A stretch of 64,000 bases of DNA from NCBI GenBank assembly GCA_964540515.1, contig CAZIMS010000005.1, positions 97,354 to 161,353 of the forward strand, read 5' to 3'. Position 1 is the first letter of the stretch. Each line of letters starts with the position of its first letter. Origin of the DNA: JAOAGA01 sp964540515 (GTDB taxonomy: Bacteria > CALINM01). Below the pieces are notes generated by a model. That model did not search any database, was not told the DNA's origin, and saw only the letters and a list, made by a program, of their open reading frames with translations. Positions 9,941 through 19,207 of the stretch are shown piece after piece. Made by a program: the position numbers and the translations under genes.

Positions 9941-10720
9941 ATGACAAAGATTGATGAAAAGGCCATTGTTGAGAAAGGCGCGCAGTTGGATGATGGCGTT
10001 ATAATTGGTCCCTACTCTTTTATAGGGCCGAATGTAAAATTGGGAAAGAATTGTAAGGTCTATCCCCATGCTGTAATAGATGGTTGGACTACCATAGGAG
10101 ATGACTGCCAGATTTTTCCCTTTGCCTCTATAGGTATGGCTCCTCAAGACATTAAGTATAAAGATGAGAAAACTGAGCTAATTATTGGAAATCACAATAT
10201 TATCAGGGAGTATGTAACTATTAACAGAGGAACTGTTGCTGGTGGTGGAAAAACAGTAATAGGTAATAATAATTTTATAATGACGTCCTGTCATATTGCC
10301 CATGACTGCCATTTAGGCAACGAGATAGTGATGGCAAACTTGGCTACTTTGGCAGGACATGTAGAGATTGAAGACTTTGCTGTAATTGGCGGTTTTACTG
10401 CTGTTCATCAGTTTGTAAGAATAGGAACAATGTCAATGGTGGGTGGTGCCTCTGGGGTTGCTCAGGATGTGGCACCCTTTACAATAGTAGCTGGAAACAG
10501 GGCTAAACTTTTCGGACTTAATCTTATTGGTATTAAAAGGAGAGGCATTGAAGGAGAAAGATTAGATATCTTGAAAAAGGCCTATAGGATTATCTTTAAA
10601 AGCAAGTTAACTCTTCAGGAAGCAAAGGAAACAATAGAAAAATCTGGGCTACTTAGTGATGACGTATCTAAGTTGCTAAATTTTATGTTATCAAGCTCGA
10701 GAGGAGTTATACGTTGGTAA
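9941..10720 (+). CDS. lpxA: Acyl-ACP--UDP-N-acetylglucosamine O-acyltransferase
   Basis: First step of lipid A synthesis. The 259-aa protein is a hexapeptide beta-helix (about 1-190) with the catalytic-histidine motif MTSCHIAHDCHLG and a C-terminal alpha-helical domain. Length is close to the 262 aa of the E. coli enzyme. The ribosome site AAGGGG precedes the ATG. The next gene, a Gfo/Idh-type oxidoreductase, starts inside its last codons (overlap 7 bases), so the two are tightly co-expressed. Confidence 0.96.
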   Translation: MTKIDEKAIVEKGAQLDDGVIIGPYSFIGPNVKLGKNCKVYPHAVIDGWTTIGDDCQIFPFASIGMAPQDIKYKDEKTELIIGNHNIIREYVTINRGTVAGGGKTVIGNNNFIMTSCHIAHDCHLGNEIVMANLATLAGHVEIEDFAVIGGFTAVHQFVRIGTMSMVGGASGVAQDVAPFTIVAGNRAKLFGLNLIGIKRRGIEGERLDILKKAYRIIFKSKLTLQEAKETIEKSGLLSDDVSKLLNFMLSSSRGVIRW

Positions 10721-11610
10721 AAGTCGCTGTTATTGGTGCTGGCTATTTAGGTAGATTTCATATTGAAAAATTTAAAAGGATTAAATCGGCTAAACTTGTA
10801 GCTGTCTGTGAGATAAATAAAGAAGTTAAAAACTCTCTTGAATCTGAGTTTGCTGTGCCAGTTGTTGATGATTATAAAAAACTGATTGGTAAAGTTGATG
10901 CCGTATCAATAGTTACTCCGACCCCTTCGCACTATGAGATAGCAAATTTTTTCCTTTCCAAAGGTGTCCACCTCTTCATAGAGAAGCCAGTCACTGACGA
11001 TATAAATAGTGCAAGAAAGTTACTTTCTTTAAGAGAAAAAGATACAGTAGTTCAGGTGGGATATATAGAAAGATTTAACCCAGCCTTTAAGATGTTAAAA
11101 GAAGATATCTTTAAATCTAAACCTCACACGGTAATCTTCAAGAGAAAGGCACCTTTTTCTCCGAGAGGAGCTGATGTAGATGTAGTTTTTGATTTAATGA
11201 TCCACGATATAGACCTTGCTTTTAATATTTTTTCTGAGAAACCAAAGATATTGTCTGTTAATGGTGAAAAAATCTTTACTGATTATAATGATGTGGTTGT
11301 AGCAGTGATTAAGTTTGGTGATATTTTAGCCTGTTTTGAGATATCAAGGGTATCAAGTGGTAAGGAGAGAAAGATAACCGTCTTAGGGGAAGGTAATCTT
11401 CTTGAGGCTGATTTAATAGATCAGACCTTTAGAATTATTAAAGACAAAGAAGAAAAAGTTTTTACTGGGGAAAAAAAGGATATTCTCTATGAAGAGCTAT
11501 CTGATTTTATAAAAGCAGTGGAAGAAAAGAAAGATCCAAAGGTAACCTTAGAAGATGGGTTGAGCTCTCTTCATTTTGCCCAGAAGATTCTAAAAAAAAT
11601 AAGAAAATAA
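10714..11610 (+). CDS. Gfo/Idh/MocA-family oxidoreductase in the lipid A cluster
   Basis: NAD(P)-dependent sugar oxidoreductase family. The N-terminal Rossmann fold starts VKVAVIGAGYLGRFHIEKF; EKPVTDD carries the conserved family lysine and the second domain has a GYIERFNPAF segment. The start is TTG, supported by a GAGGAG ribosome site about 9 bases upstream; it overlaps lpxA. The closest known role for such a protein beside lpxA is GnnA, the UDP-GlcNAc 3-dehydrogenase used to make 3-amino lipid A, but no GnnB aminotransferase lies in the window. The role is therefore inferred and its substrate unknown. No LpxH or LpxI is seen between lpxA and lpxB. Confidence 0.85.
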   Translation: MVKVAVIGAGYLGRFHIEKFKRIKSAKLVAVCEINKEVKNSLESEFAVPVVDDYKKLIGKVDAVSIVTPTPSHYEIANFFLSKGVHLFIEKPVTDDINSARKLLSLREKDTVVQVGYIERFNPAFKMLKEDIFKSKPHTVIFKRKAPFSPRGADVDVVFDLMIHDIDLAFNIFSEKPKILSVNGEKIFTDYNDVVVAVIKFGDILACFEISRVSSGKERKITVLGEGNLLEADLIDQTFRIIKDKEEKVFTGEKKDILYEELSDFIKAVEEKKDPKVTLEDGLSSLHFAQKILKKIRK

Positions 11611-11611
11611 T

Positions 11612-12739
11612 ATGAAGAAGGCTTTGATAATAGCAGGAGAGGCATCTGCTGACCTCTATGCTTCCAATATTGTGAAAACTTTAAAAAAGAAGATGGATAT
11701 TGAGTTTTATGCTATTGGAGGTAAGAAGGTTCAAGAGGCAGGGGCAAAAATTCTCTATAATTATAAGGATATAGCAGTTGTTGGGGCAGTAGAGGTTTTG
11801 TCTCACATTGGTAAAATTTTTAAATCTATAAAAGAGATAGTCAGATGGATTAGGGAAAATAATCCTGATTTTATAATCTTTATAGATATGCCAGATTTTA
11901 ATTTTAGGATAATAAAAAGGGTTAAAAAGTTTTTTAAAGGAAAGATAATATATTTTATAAGTCCTCAGGTCTGGGCGTGGCGTGAAAAAAGGGCAGACTT
12001 TCTTAAAAAAAATGTTGATGATATGTATGTGATACTTCCCTTTGAGGTAGATTTTTATAAAAAATACAACTTTGAGGTTAACTATTTAGGTCATCCTTTA
12101 GTAGATATAGTCAAGCCTTCTATGAGCAAAGAGGAGTTCAGAAAAAGATTTGGTTTCAAAGAAGAGTCAAGAATTGTCTCTATCTTTCCTGGAAGTAGAA
12201 AGAAAGAGATAGATAAACACAGTAAGGTGTTGAGAGATTTGATAGAGAAGATAAAAATTAAATATCCCGACATAGAGTTTGCTGTTGTATCTCCGAATGA
12301 GTATATAACAGAAGAGATAAAAGATTATTTCAACACAAAAAGAGTTAAGATAATAGAGGGTTATAATTATGATGCTATTTACAATTCCTTTATTGTAATA
12401 TCAAAGTCTGGTACTTCAACACTGGAGATTGCTATACTTGAGAAACCAGCAATAGTCTTCTATAGTATTAATAAGTTAAGTTATTTTTTGGGTAGGCTCC
12501 TTATAAAGGTGCCCTATATATCACTGCCCAATTTAATACTAAAGGAGCTTGTATTTCCAGAGTTTATTCAAGATGATTTTAATAAAGACAATCTTTTTGT
12601 TGCCTTTGAAAGATTTATAGACGATACCGATCTATTTATTGAAACTGTGGAAAAACTTAAAAAATTGAAAAATCTTTTAGGCGGAGATAATTTTTTTGAA
12701 AGATTAAGTGATAAAATTATAGGTAAGGTTTATGGATAA
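11612..12739 (+). CDS. lpxB: Lipid-A-disaccharide synthase
   Basis: GT19 glycosyltransferase that condenses UDP-2,3-diacylglucosamine with lipid X. The 375-aa protein has AGEASADLYASNIVKTLK at the N-terminus, FIDMPDFNFRI, SPQVWAWREKRADFLKK, the GHPLVD motif and the nucleotide-binding SGTSTLEIAILEKP segment, all typical of LpxB. It begins one base after the oxidoreductase stop and overlaps msbA by 8 bases. Confidence 0.96.
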   Translation: MKKALIIAGEASADLYASNIVKTLKKKMDIEFYAIGGKKVQEAGAKILYNYKDIAVVGAVEVLSHIGKIFKSIKEIVRWIRENNPDFIIFIDMPDFNFRIIKRVKKFFKGKIIYFISPQVWAWREKRADFLKKNVDDMYVILPFEVDFYKKYNFEVNYLGHPLVDIVKPSMSKEEFRKRFGFKEESRIVSIFPGSRKKEIDKHSKVLRDLIEKIKIKYPDIEFAVVSPNEYITEEIKDYFNTKRVKIIEGYNYDAIYNSFIVISKSGTSTLEIAILEKPAIVFYSINKLSYFLGRLLIKVPYISLPNLILKELVFPEFIQDDFNKDNLFVAFERFIDDTDLFIETVEKLKKLKNLLGGDNFFERLSDKIIGKVYG

Positions 12740-14468
12740 AGAGTCGCTAATAATTTATAAAAGAATACTTAAGTATGTTAAGCCCTACTGGAAAAGATTA
12801 TTGCTTGCTATGTTTTTTATGCTTGGCGTAGCAGGTACCACCTCAGCTTTAGCTTTTCTTGTAAAACCAGCCTTAGACAGTATCTTCTTTGAGAAAAACA
12901 GAAGCATGCTTAATATAATGCCTTTGGCAATACTTGTTGCCTATGCCCTAAAGGGGATATGCAATTTTTCTCAAGAATACCATATGAACTACGTAGGGCA
13001 AAAGGTTGTGATGGATATAAGGCAGGCTCTATATGACCATATTCAGAGACTCTCCCTTTACCATTTTATATCTATTCCTATGGGGCAATTAATATCACGT
13101 ATAACAGGTGATGTGGGTGTACTTCAGGCCTCTGTGTCAAGAGCAATAACAAGTATTATAAAGGATTTTTTTACAGCTTTAGGACTTTTGTGTGTCGTAT
13201 TTTACAGAGACTTTAAGTTAGCCCTAATAGCCTTTCTTGTTCTTCCTTTCTTGTTTATACCGATATTTCAGTTTGGGCTAAAGACAAAAAAATATAGCTA
13301 TAGAGTTAATGTGATAGTTGGTAATATGCTCTCTTTTCTAAAAGAGTATTTTTCTGGAATAAGAATCGTTAAGGTTTTTAACCTTGAAGAGAAGGGCAAA
13401 AAAATCTTTTCCGAAGAAAACGAGAAATTTTTCAAAAATTATATGAAACAGATAAAGGTTAGAGCAGTATCAGGTCCAATCATAGAGCTAATGTCTGCCT
13501 TTGCTATTGCAGGCGTAATATGGTATGGCGGTAGACAGGTAATACTTGAAAACGCCACACCGGGTAACTTTTTCTCCTTTATTACTGCTCTAATCCTTCT
13601 TTATGAGCCCATAAAAAGATTAAATGGCTCCTATAGTACTATACAAGAGGGGATTGGTTCAGCCAAAAGGATTTTTGAGATAATGGATATTGCATCTGAA
13701 AGACTTATTGATGATAAGGCTACTAAGGAACTTAAGGAGTTTAATGACTCTATAGAGTTTAAAAATGTCTCCTTTAAGTATGACAAGGACTATGTTCTAA
13801 AAAACTTTAATCTGAAAGTAAAAAAAGGTGAAAAAATAGGTATAGTTGGCACAAGTGGGGGAGGCAAGAGTACCTTAGTTAATCTATTACCCAGATTTTA
13901 TGAGTTGGAAGAAGGGCAGATATTGATTGATAATATTGACATAAGGGAGTACACCCTTAAATCAATCAGGTCAATGATTGCGATGGTAACGCAGGAGGTT
14001 ATACTTTTTAACGCAACAGTAAGGGAAAATATACTATACGGCAGAGATGATGCAACTTTGGATGATGTTGTAAGGTCAGCAAAAAATGCTAATGCCCATA
14101 ATTTTATAATGTCTTTTCCTGATCAGTATGAGACAAACGTTGGTGAGATGGGAGAGTTTTTATCGGGAGGAGAGAGACAGAGGATTGCCATTGCAAGGGC
14201 ATTTATTAAGGATGCTCCCATCGTGATTCTCGATGAAGCAACCTCTGCTTTAGATACTCAATCGGAGAGAGAAGTTCAAAAGGCTCTTGAGGAGCTTATG
14301 GCTGGCAAAACCTGCTTTATAATTGCCCATAGACTCTCAACTCTAATTAATATGGATAGAATCATAGTACTTAAATATGGAGAAATTTGCGAAGAAGGCA
14401 GTCATGCTGAGCTAATAGAGAAAAAGGGAGAGTATTATAAACTTTTTACAATGCAACAGGGAAGATAA
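12732..14468 (+). CDS. msbA: Lipid A export ABC transporter MsbA
   Basis: Flips the lipid A-core across the inner membrane. The 578-aa half-transporter has about six N-terminal TM helices (20-310) and a C-terminal ATPase with Walker A GTSGGGKSTLVNLLPRF, signature LSGGERQRIAIARAF, Walker B VILDEATSALD and the H-loop IAHRLSTL. The position between lpxB and the Kdo transferase, along with the architecture, supports MsbA over other exporters of the same family. Confidence 0.93.
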   Translation: MDKESLIIYKRILKYVKPYWKRLLLAMFFMLGVAGTTSALAFLVKPALDSIFFEKNRSMLNIMPLAILVAYALKGICNFSQEYHMNYVGQKVVMDIRQALYDHIQRLSLYHFISIPMGQLISRITGDVGVLQASVSRAITSIIKDFFTALGLLCVVFYRDFKLALIAFLVLPFLFIPIFQFGLKTKKYSYRVNVIVGNMLSFLKEYFSGIRIVKVFNLEEKGKKIFSEENEKFFKNYMKQIKVRAVSGPIIELMSAFAIAGVIWYGGRQVILENATPGNFFSFITALILLYEPIKRLNGSYSTIQEGIGSAKRIFEIMDIASERLIDDKATKELKEFNDSIEFKNVSFKYDKDYVLKNFNLKVKKGEKIGIVGTSGGGKSTLVNLLPRFYELEEGQILIDNIDIREYTLKSIRSMIAMVTQEVILFNATVRENILYGRDDATLDDVVRSAKNANAHNFIMSFPDQYETNVGEMGEFLSGGERQRIAIARAFIKDAPIVILDEATSALDTQSEREVQKALEELMAGKTCFIIAHRLSTLINMDRIIVLKYGEICEEGSHAELIEKKGEYYKLFTMQQGR

Positions 14469-14470
14469 AG

Positions 14471-15145
14471 TTGGGTGAAAAAACTTTAAAATTTAAAAGA
14501 AGAGTTATCAAAAAAGTTGCCCCCTTTTTTGTAAGTACTATTTTGAAAACCCTCTATAAAACTATTAATTGGGAGGTAGTGGGAGAGGAAAATATTATAG
14601 ATAGAAAAGACCCTATAATCTTCTCCTTTTTTCATGGCAGAATGATGATGCTTGGTTTTCTCTATAAAATTATCAGAAGGGATGGTAAGGTTAAGATGAT
14701 ACTAAGCCCCCATTTTGATGGTGAGGTCGGTGCGTTAATAGCCCAGCGGTTTGGTATAGATAGTATAAAAGGTTCAAGCTCAAAGGGTAGTTTTAAGCTT
14801 CTACGAGAGCTATTAAAAATCAAAGGTTATGATATAGGTATCACCCCTGATGGACCTCGTGGTCCCTTCCAAAAGGTAAAAAGTGGTGTTACCTATATCT
14901 CTATGGTTACAGGTTTTCCCGTTGTGCCAGTTGCATATAGTGTCAGTAAGGGTAAAATACTTAACAGTTGGGATAGGTTTCTCATCCCTTACCCCTTTTC
15001 AAGGGGGGTCTATGTTCTTGGTAAGCCAATATTTGTACCAGATGGTTTAGATAAGGATAAGGTTGATGAGTTTTCTAAACTCATTGAGGAAGAGATGGTA
15101 AAGGTTACTAATCTTTCAGATAGGCTGGCTGGGCTTAAGACATGA
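14471..15145 (+). CDS. DUF374 lysophospholipid acyltransferase family protein
   Basis: Member of the DUF374 group of LPLAT-type acyltransferases found in LPS clusters. It is thought to act as a lipid A secondary acyltransferase, although the specific acceptor is not proven from sequence. Catalytic-type motif FSFFHGRMMMLGFLY (HxxxM variant of HX4D) near residue 55 and DGPRGPFQKVKSGVTYIS near residue 137 are diagnostic. The start is TTG two bases after the msbA stop and the gene overlaps the Kdo transferase by ATGA. No classical LpxL/LpxM appears in the window, so this may fill that role. Confidence 0.88.
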   Translation: MGEKTLKFKRRVIKKVAPFFVSTILKTLYKTINWEVVGEENIIDRKDPIIFSFFHGRMMMLGFLYKIIRRDGKVKMILSPHFDGEVGALIAQRFGIDSIKGSSSKGSFKLLRELLKIKGYDIGITPDGPRGPFQKVKSGVTYISMVTGFPVVPVAYSVSKGKILNSWDRFLIPYPFSRGVYVLGKPIFVPDGLDKDKVDEFSKLIEEEMVKVTNLSDRLAGLKT

Positions 15146-16386
15146 TTTATCTTTATAATATCTTGTTATCTCTTTTTTTCCCTTTATATCTATTAATATT
15201 TTATCCATTAAGTTTTATCAAGAAAAAATGGGAAAAAGGCTTTTTTATAAAATTAGGTTTTTACAAAAATAAAGATAATATAAAAGATCCTTATGTATTC
15301 CATTGTGTCTCAGTAGGGGAGAGTCTTGCTACTATACCACTGGTAAAAGTTTTTTTAAAAAATATATCTAAGAATGTGCTTTTTACTGTAACTACTCAGA
15401 CAGGTTATAATGTTTCAAAAGAGAAGATAGGAAAAGATGTAAGGGATGTTACCTTTTTCCCAATGGATTTCCCTTTTACAGTAAACAAGTTTTTTAAAAC
15501 CTACCAACCAAAGGCAATAATTATCTCTGAGACAGAGATCTGGCCTAATATAATTTTTTTTTCAAAACTTTATAAAACTCCAATAGTTTTCGTAAATGGT
15601 AGGATATCTGATAATTCCTTCAAAAAGTATTTAAAACTAAGATGGTTTTTTAGAGATATACTAACCTATCCGTTCTTTATAATGCAGAACCAAGATTATA
15701 AGGAAAGAATAATAAATATGGGTGCTGATGAGAGAAAAGTTTTTGTTTCTGGCAATATAAAATATGACATGTCCGATAAGGCGCCTTTAAATAGAGAGGA
15801 AGTAGGGCTAAAGGATGAAGATATTGTTATCATAGCTGGGTCAACTCATAATGGTGAGGAAAAGATAATACTTGAGACCTTTAATAATTTAAAGAAGTCT
15901 TATGCTAACATAAAACTAATTATTGCTCCAAGGCATCCAGAAAGATTTAAGGAAGTGGAAGATCTAACAAAAAAATTTGGTTACACTGTCGGCAAAAGGA
16001 GTTTGAAGGATAAGGATTGGGAAATCTTACTTCTCGATACCATAGGTGAGCTTTTTTCTTTTTACAGCCTCTGTGATATAGCCTTTGTTGGTGGTAGTAT
16101 AGCAAATGTTGGAGGACATAATATTTTAGAGCCAGCATATTTTTCAAAACCTGTTATTTTTGGTAAAAATATGAGTAACTTCTCTGATATAAGAGATGAG
16201 TTTTTAAAAAAAGGTGCAGCTCTTGAGGTAACAGAAGAAGATATTGAAGGGAATATAAAAAGGTTAATTGATGATAAAACCTTGAGATTAGATATAGGTT
16301 TGAAAGCAAAGAAAGTTGTTGATGAAAATAAAGGTAGTTTAGAGAGAACCCTTGTCTTGCTTAGGGAAATTTTTGCAAATGCTTGA
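15142..16386 (+). CDS. waaA: 3-deoxy-D-manno-octulosonic acid transferase
   Basis: Transfers Kdo to lipid IVA (GT30). The 414-aa protein has an N-terminal membrane anchor (about 5-25), then CVSVGESLATIPLVKVF, the hallmark ISETEIWPN, a nucleotide-binding IAGSTHNGEEKIILE and GGHNILEPAYFSKPVIFG with the CMP-Kdo binding region. Length fits the family (about 425). Whether it adds one or two Kdo units cannot be read from sequence. It overlaps the preceding acyltransferase by 4 bases and lpxK by 8. Confidence 0.95.
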   Translation: MIYLYNILLSLFFPLYLLIFYPLSFIKKKWEKGFFIKLGFYKNKDNIKDPYVFHCVSVGESLATIPLVKVFLKNISKNVLFTVTTQTGYNVSKEKIGKDVRDVTFFPMDFPFTVNKFFKTYQPKAIIISETEIWPNIIFFSKLYKTPIVFVNGRISDNSFKKYLKLRWFFRDILTYPFFIMQNQDYKERIINMGADERKVFVSGNIKYDMSDKAPLNREEVGLKDEDIVIIAGSTHNGEEKIILETFNNLKKSYANIKLIIAPRHPERFKEVEDLTKKFGYTVGKRSLKDKDWEILLLDTIGELFSFYSLCDIAFVGGSIANVGGHNILEPAYFSKPVIFGKNMSNFSDIRDEFLKKGAALEVTEEDIEGNIKRLIDDKTLRLDIGLKAKKVVDENKGSLERTLVLLREIFANA

Positions 16387-17386
16387 GAACTTTCTTTTTA
16401 ATCTTTGGTATAAAGAAAAGCACAGATTTGTATTAATCTTACTCTTTCCTTTACAACTTATCTACTACTTTATAATAACCGTTCGTAATCTCTATTATGA
16501 TATCTTCAAAAAGGCAAAAACGCTCGATACTAAGATTATAAGTATTGGAAATATTAATCTTGGCGGAACAGGAAAAACTCCTTTCTTAATCTATCTACTT
16601 GACATACTGTCTAAAAAACACAAAAAAATCCTGCTTTTATCAAGGGGGTATGGTAGTAAAAAGTCGGGAGAGCTTTTTGATATAGATGGGTTCTCAGACG
16701 AAGGAAGGCTTATAAAAAATAGGTTTTCAGATATAGTAATATGGACTGGCAGAGATAGAATAAAAAGCTATAATGATTACAAAGAAAAATATGGTATCCC
16801 TGAGGTAGTTATATTAGATGATGGCTTTCAACACAGAAAGATTAATAGGGATGAAGACATAGTAATCATCAATGGACATCTTTTGTTTGGGAATGGATTA
16901 CTGTTCCCCGCAGGGCCACTAAGGGAGCCCCTTAGTTCTGTAACCAAAAGGGCTGATAAGATAGTTTTAAAAGATGGAGATGACCATTCTTGCGGAAAAC
17001 TAAGAAATCTCTTTAAAACTAAAGAGATAATGAGATTTGAACTCAAAGAGACCTATTTTGTTGATTTTTTTGGAAATAGAGTAGATAAGAGTTTATTCAA
17101 AGATAAAGAAATAATCGCCTTCTGTGGTATTGCCAACCCCTATGGCTTTTTTGAAGACCTTGAGAGGGAGCTCATAAAAGTGAATAAACAACTTATTTTT
17201 CCTGACCATTATAACTACAACAAAGATGCCATAGAAAAAATTTGTAAAAAAAGAGAGGCCTATTATATTACAACAGAAAAGGATTTTGTAAAGATTAGGT
17301 CAATCTGGCGAGATAAGGATAGATTGTTTATTTTTGTGAAAGACTATCATTTATGGTCTAAAAATAAAGATGACTTAAAGGGTTAG
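16379..17386 (+). CDS. lpxK: Tetraacyldisaccharide 4'-kinase
   Basis: Phosphorylates the 4' position of the lipid A precursor. N-terminal membrane-associated helix (about 15-35), then the P-loop IGNINLGGTGKTPFLIYL and the DDGFQHRKINRD motif conserved in LpxK; the later VDFFGNRVD and AFCGIANPYGFFEDL regions also match. I start it at the ATG at 16379, which overlaps the waaA stop and has an AGGGA site 10-14 bases upstream. A TTG nine codons earlier is possible but adds nothing conserved. It is followed by gmhB after 2 bases. Confidence 0.94.
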   Translation: MLENFLFNLWYKEKHRFVLILLFPLQLIYYFIITVRNLYYDIFKKAKTLDTKIISIGNINLGGTGKTPFLIYLLDILSKKHKKILLLSRGYGSKKSGELFDIDGFSDEGRLIKNRFSDIVIWTGRDRIKSYNDYKEKYGIPEVVILDDGFQHRKINRDEDIVIINGHLLFGNGLLFPAGPLREPLSSVTKRADKIVLKDGDDHSCGKLRNLFKTKEIMRFELKETYFVDFFGNRVDKSLFKDKEIIAFCGIANPYGFFEDLERELIKVNKQLIFPDHYNYNKDAIEKICKKREAYYITTEKDFVKIRSIWRDKDRLFIFVKDYHLWSKNKDDLKG

Positions 17387-17388
17387 AG

Positions 17389-17961
17389 ATGAAAAAGCTG
17401 GTTCTTTTAGATAGAGATGGCACAATTTGCCAAGATAATGACTACCTTGATGACTGGAGAAAAATGAAGATCTTTGATTATTCCTATGATGCCTTAAAAA
17501 TTATCAAGAAAAAGGGTTATCATATCTATATAGTTACAAACCAATCGGGTGTAGCAAGAGGCAAATTTTCATTAGAAGAGGCTGAGAATCAAAAAAAATT
17601 TGTCCTTTCCTTTTTCAATAGAGAAGAGAAAATAATAGAAGAATATTTATACTGTCCCCATCATAAAGATGGTGTAGTCAAGGAACTTTCCTTTGATTGT
17701 GACTGTCGAAAGCCTAAAACAGGTATTATTGATAGGGTTTTAAAGCTTGCAGAAGTGGATAACCATAACTCCTATATGGTAGGTGATAAGTTAATAGATA
17801 TAGAGCTTGCTATAAACCTTAAGATAGTGCCAGTTCTTGTATTAACAGGCTACGGTAGAGATGATTTAAAAAAGTTAAAAGATAGGGAGGGGTATGAAGT
17901 TTTAATTTATAATGATATTTTAGATTTTGCAAAGAACCTTAAAGAAAGTAAAATGGATTAA
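17389..17961 (+). CDS. gmhB: D-glycero-manno-heptose 1,7-bisphosphate 7-phosphatase
   Basis: HAD-family phosphatase that makes heptose 1-phosphate for the LPS core. Motif I LLDRDGTICQDNDYLDDW with catalytic Asp pair, motif II TNQSGVARG, a zinc-binding loop CPHHKDG...CDCRKPKTG typical of GmhB, and motif IV YMVGDKLIDIELA. Length 190 aa is normal. It implies a heptose-containing inner core, although GmhA and HldE are not in this window. Confidence 0.92.
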   Translation: MKKLVLLDRDGTICQDNDYLDDWRKMKIFDYSYDALKIIKKKGYHIYIVTNQSGVARGKFSLEEAENQKKFVLSFFNREEKIIEEYLYCPHHKDGVVKELSFDCDCRKPKTGIIDRVLKLAEVDNHNSYMVGDKLIDIELAINLKIVPVLVLTGYGRDDLKKLKDREGYEVLIYNDILDFAKNLKESKMD

Positions 17962-18006
17962 GTAGTGGGGTACATAATAAGATAAAATATTTTTTGGGAG
18001 GATGAG

Positions 18007-18180
18007 ATGACATTATCCAAAGAATTATTAGAAATTTTAGCTTGTCCTAAGTGCAAACAAGATATAACTCTTTCAAATGATGAAAGCTGGCTTATCTGTA
18101 AAAACTGTAAGCTTAAATATCCCATAGTTGAAGAGATACCGGTTATGCTTATTGAAGAGGCAAAGCCCTTAGAAGAATAA
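18007..18180 (+). CDS. Trm112/UPF0434-family small zinc protein
   Basis: A 57-aa protein with two CxxC knuckles (LACPKCKQD at residues 12-20 and LICKNCKLKYPI at 29-40), followed by VEEIPVMLIEEAKPL, the standard Trm112-like fold signature (YcaR/UPF0434 group). The family is often found next to lpxK or kdsB in LPS clusters, but its molecular job is unclear; eukaryotic Trm112 activates methyltransferases. The ATG lies 7 bases after a GGGAGG ribosome site at 17996-18001. Confidence 0.9.
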   Translation: MTLSKELLEILACPKCKQDITLSNDESWLICKNCKLKYPIVEEIPVMLIEEAKPLEE

Positions 18181-18181
18181 C

Positions 18182-18439
18182 ATGTTGAGAAGAATTATTT
18201 TTTTAAGATACAGATTTGTTGTTTATGAAACTGAGATAAATTATTTGGGGATACTTTGTACACAATCTAATGTAAAATTTGGACACAATAATATTAAGAC
18301 AGGGAAAGATTACAAAGCCTTTCCCTACTATCTATGTAAAGGAAAGTTTTTTAGCGAATCCAAGCCTATAGAGACAATTACACCAATATTTGTAGATGCC
18401 TTTTCAGATTCCTATGTTAAAAAAAAGAGGCAGTATTAA
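18182..18439 (+). CDS. Hypothetical 85-aa protein, function unknown
   Basis: I do not recognise this protein. It begins one base after the Trm112-like stop and ends exactly where the glycosyltransferase ATG starts, so it fits the operon as a translated unit. The N-terminus is basic (MLRRIIFLRYR), and the rest is polar with several tyrosines and two cysteines (residues 26 and 51). There is no signal peptide or membrane segment. There is no obvious ribosome site of its own. It could be a small true gene read by coupling or the decayed remains of a longer LPS gene. Confidence 0.5.
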   Translation: MLRRIIFLRYRFVVYETEINYLGILCTQSNVKFGHNNIKTGKDYKAFPYYLCKGKFFSESKPIETITPIFVDAFSDSYVKKKRQY

Positions 18440-19207
18440 ATGTCTGTTAAGATTTCGGCTTTTATTATTACCAAAAACGAAGAAAAAAATATTGAGGATT
18501 GTTTAATATCTCTAAGCTGGGTTGACGAGATAATTGTTGTTGATGATTTTAGCGAAGATAACATTGAAGTACTTTGTAAAAAATATGGGGTTAAATTTTT
18601 TAGAAATAAGTTTACAGGTTTTAGAGATCAAAAAAAATATGCTATGGAACTTACATCAAACGAATGGGTGCTTGAGCTTGATGCCGATGAGAGAGTTTCT
18701 GAAGAGATGAAGGAGGCCATAAAAAATCTTAAGCCTCAAGATTTTGAAAATTTTGATGGTTTTGAGTTTAAGAGAAAAAATTATTTTTGGGGTAGATGGG
18801 TAAAACATAGCGGTTTGTATCCAGACTATAAGCTCAGATTATATAACAAAAAAAGGGGCAGATGGACTGAACAAAATATTCACGAAAGATTTATTATAAA
18901 GGGACTATCTAAAAAGATTGATGCCCCTATTGTTCATTTTCAGACGATGGATTTAAAAACGTTTTTTTTAAAAACTATTAGATACAGTTTTTTATCTGCT
19001 GAGGAGCTTTATAAGGCAGGAAAAAGGGCAAAATGGCATCATTTCACAATCAGACCTATATATACATTTTTATACAAATATTTTATAAGACTTGGCTTTT
19101 TAGATGGTATTCAGGGCTTTGTAATATCAGTAATGGGAGCCATTGGTACCTTCGCAAAATATATGTTTTTAAAAGAGATGGAGAGGAAGGAGTTTTTAGA
19201 TGGCTAA
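18440..19207 (+). CDS. Family 2 glycosyltransferase, LPS core type (WaaE/KdtX-like)
   Basis: Sugar transferase for LPS inner-core extension. The N-terminus ISAFIITKNEEKNIEDCLISL and the metal-binding-type ELDADERVSEEMKEAI (DxD) are the hallmarks of the WaaE/KdtX subgroup, and the C-terminal half carries FWGRWVKHSGLYPDYKLRLYNK, the acceptor-side motif common in these enzymes. Length 255 aa is typical. The sugar donor cannot be read from sequence. It overlaps the next gene by 8 bases. Confidence 0.9.
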   Translation: MSVKISAFIITKNEEKNIEDCLISLSWVDEIIVVDDFSEDNIEVLCKKYGVKFFRNKFTGFRDQKKYAMELTSNEWVLELDADERVSEEMKEAIKNLKPQDFENFDGFEFKRKNYFWGRWVKHSGLYPDYKLRLYNKKRGRWTEQNIHERFIIKGLSKKIDAPIVHFQTMDLKTFFLKTIRYSFLSAEELYKAGKRAKWHHFTIRPIYTFLYKYFIRLGFLDGIQGFVISVMGAIGTFAKYMFLKEMERKEFLDG

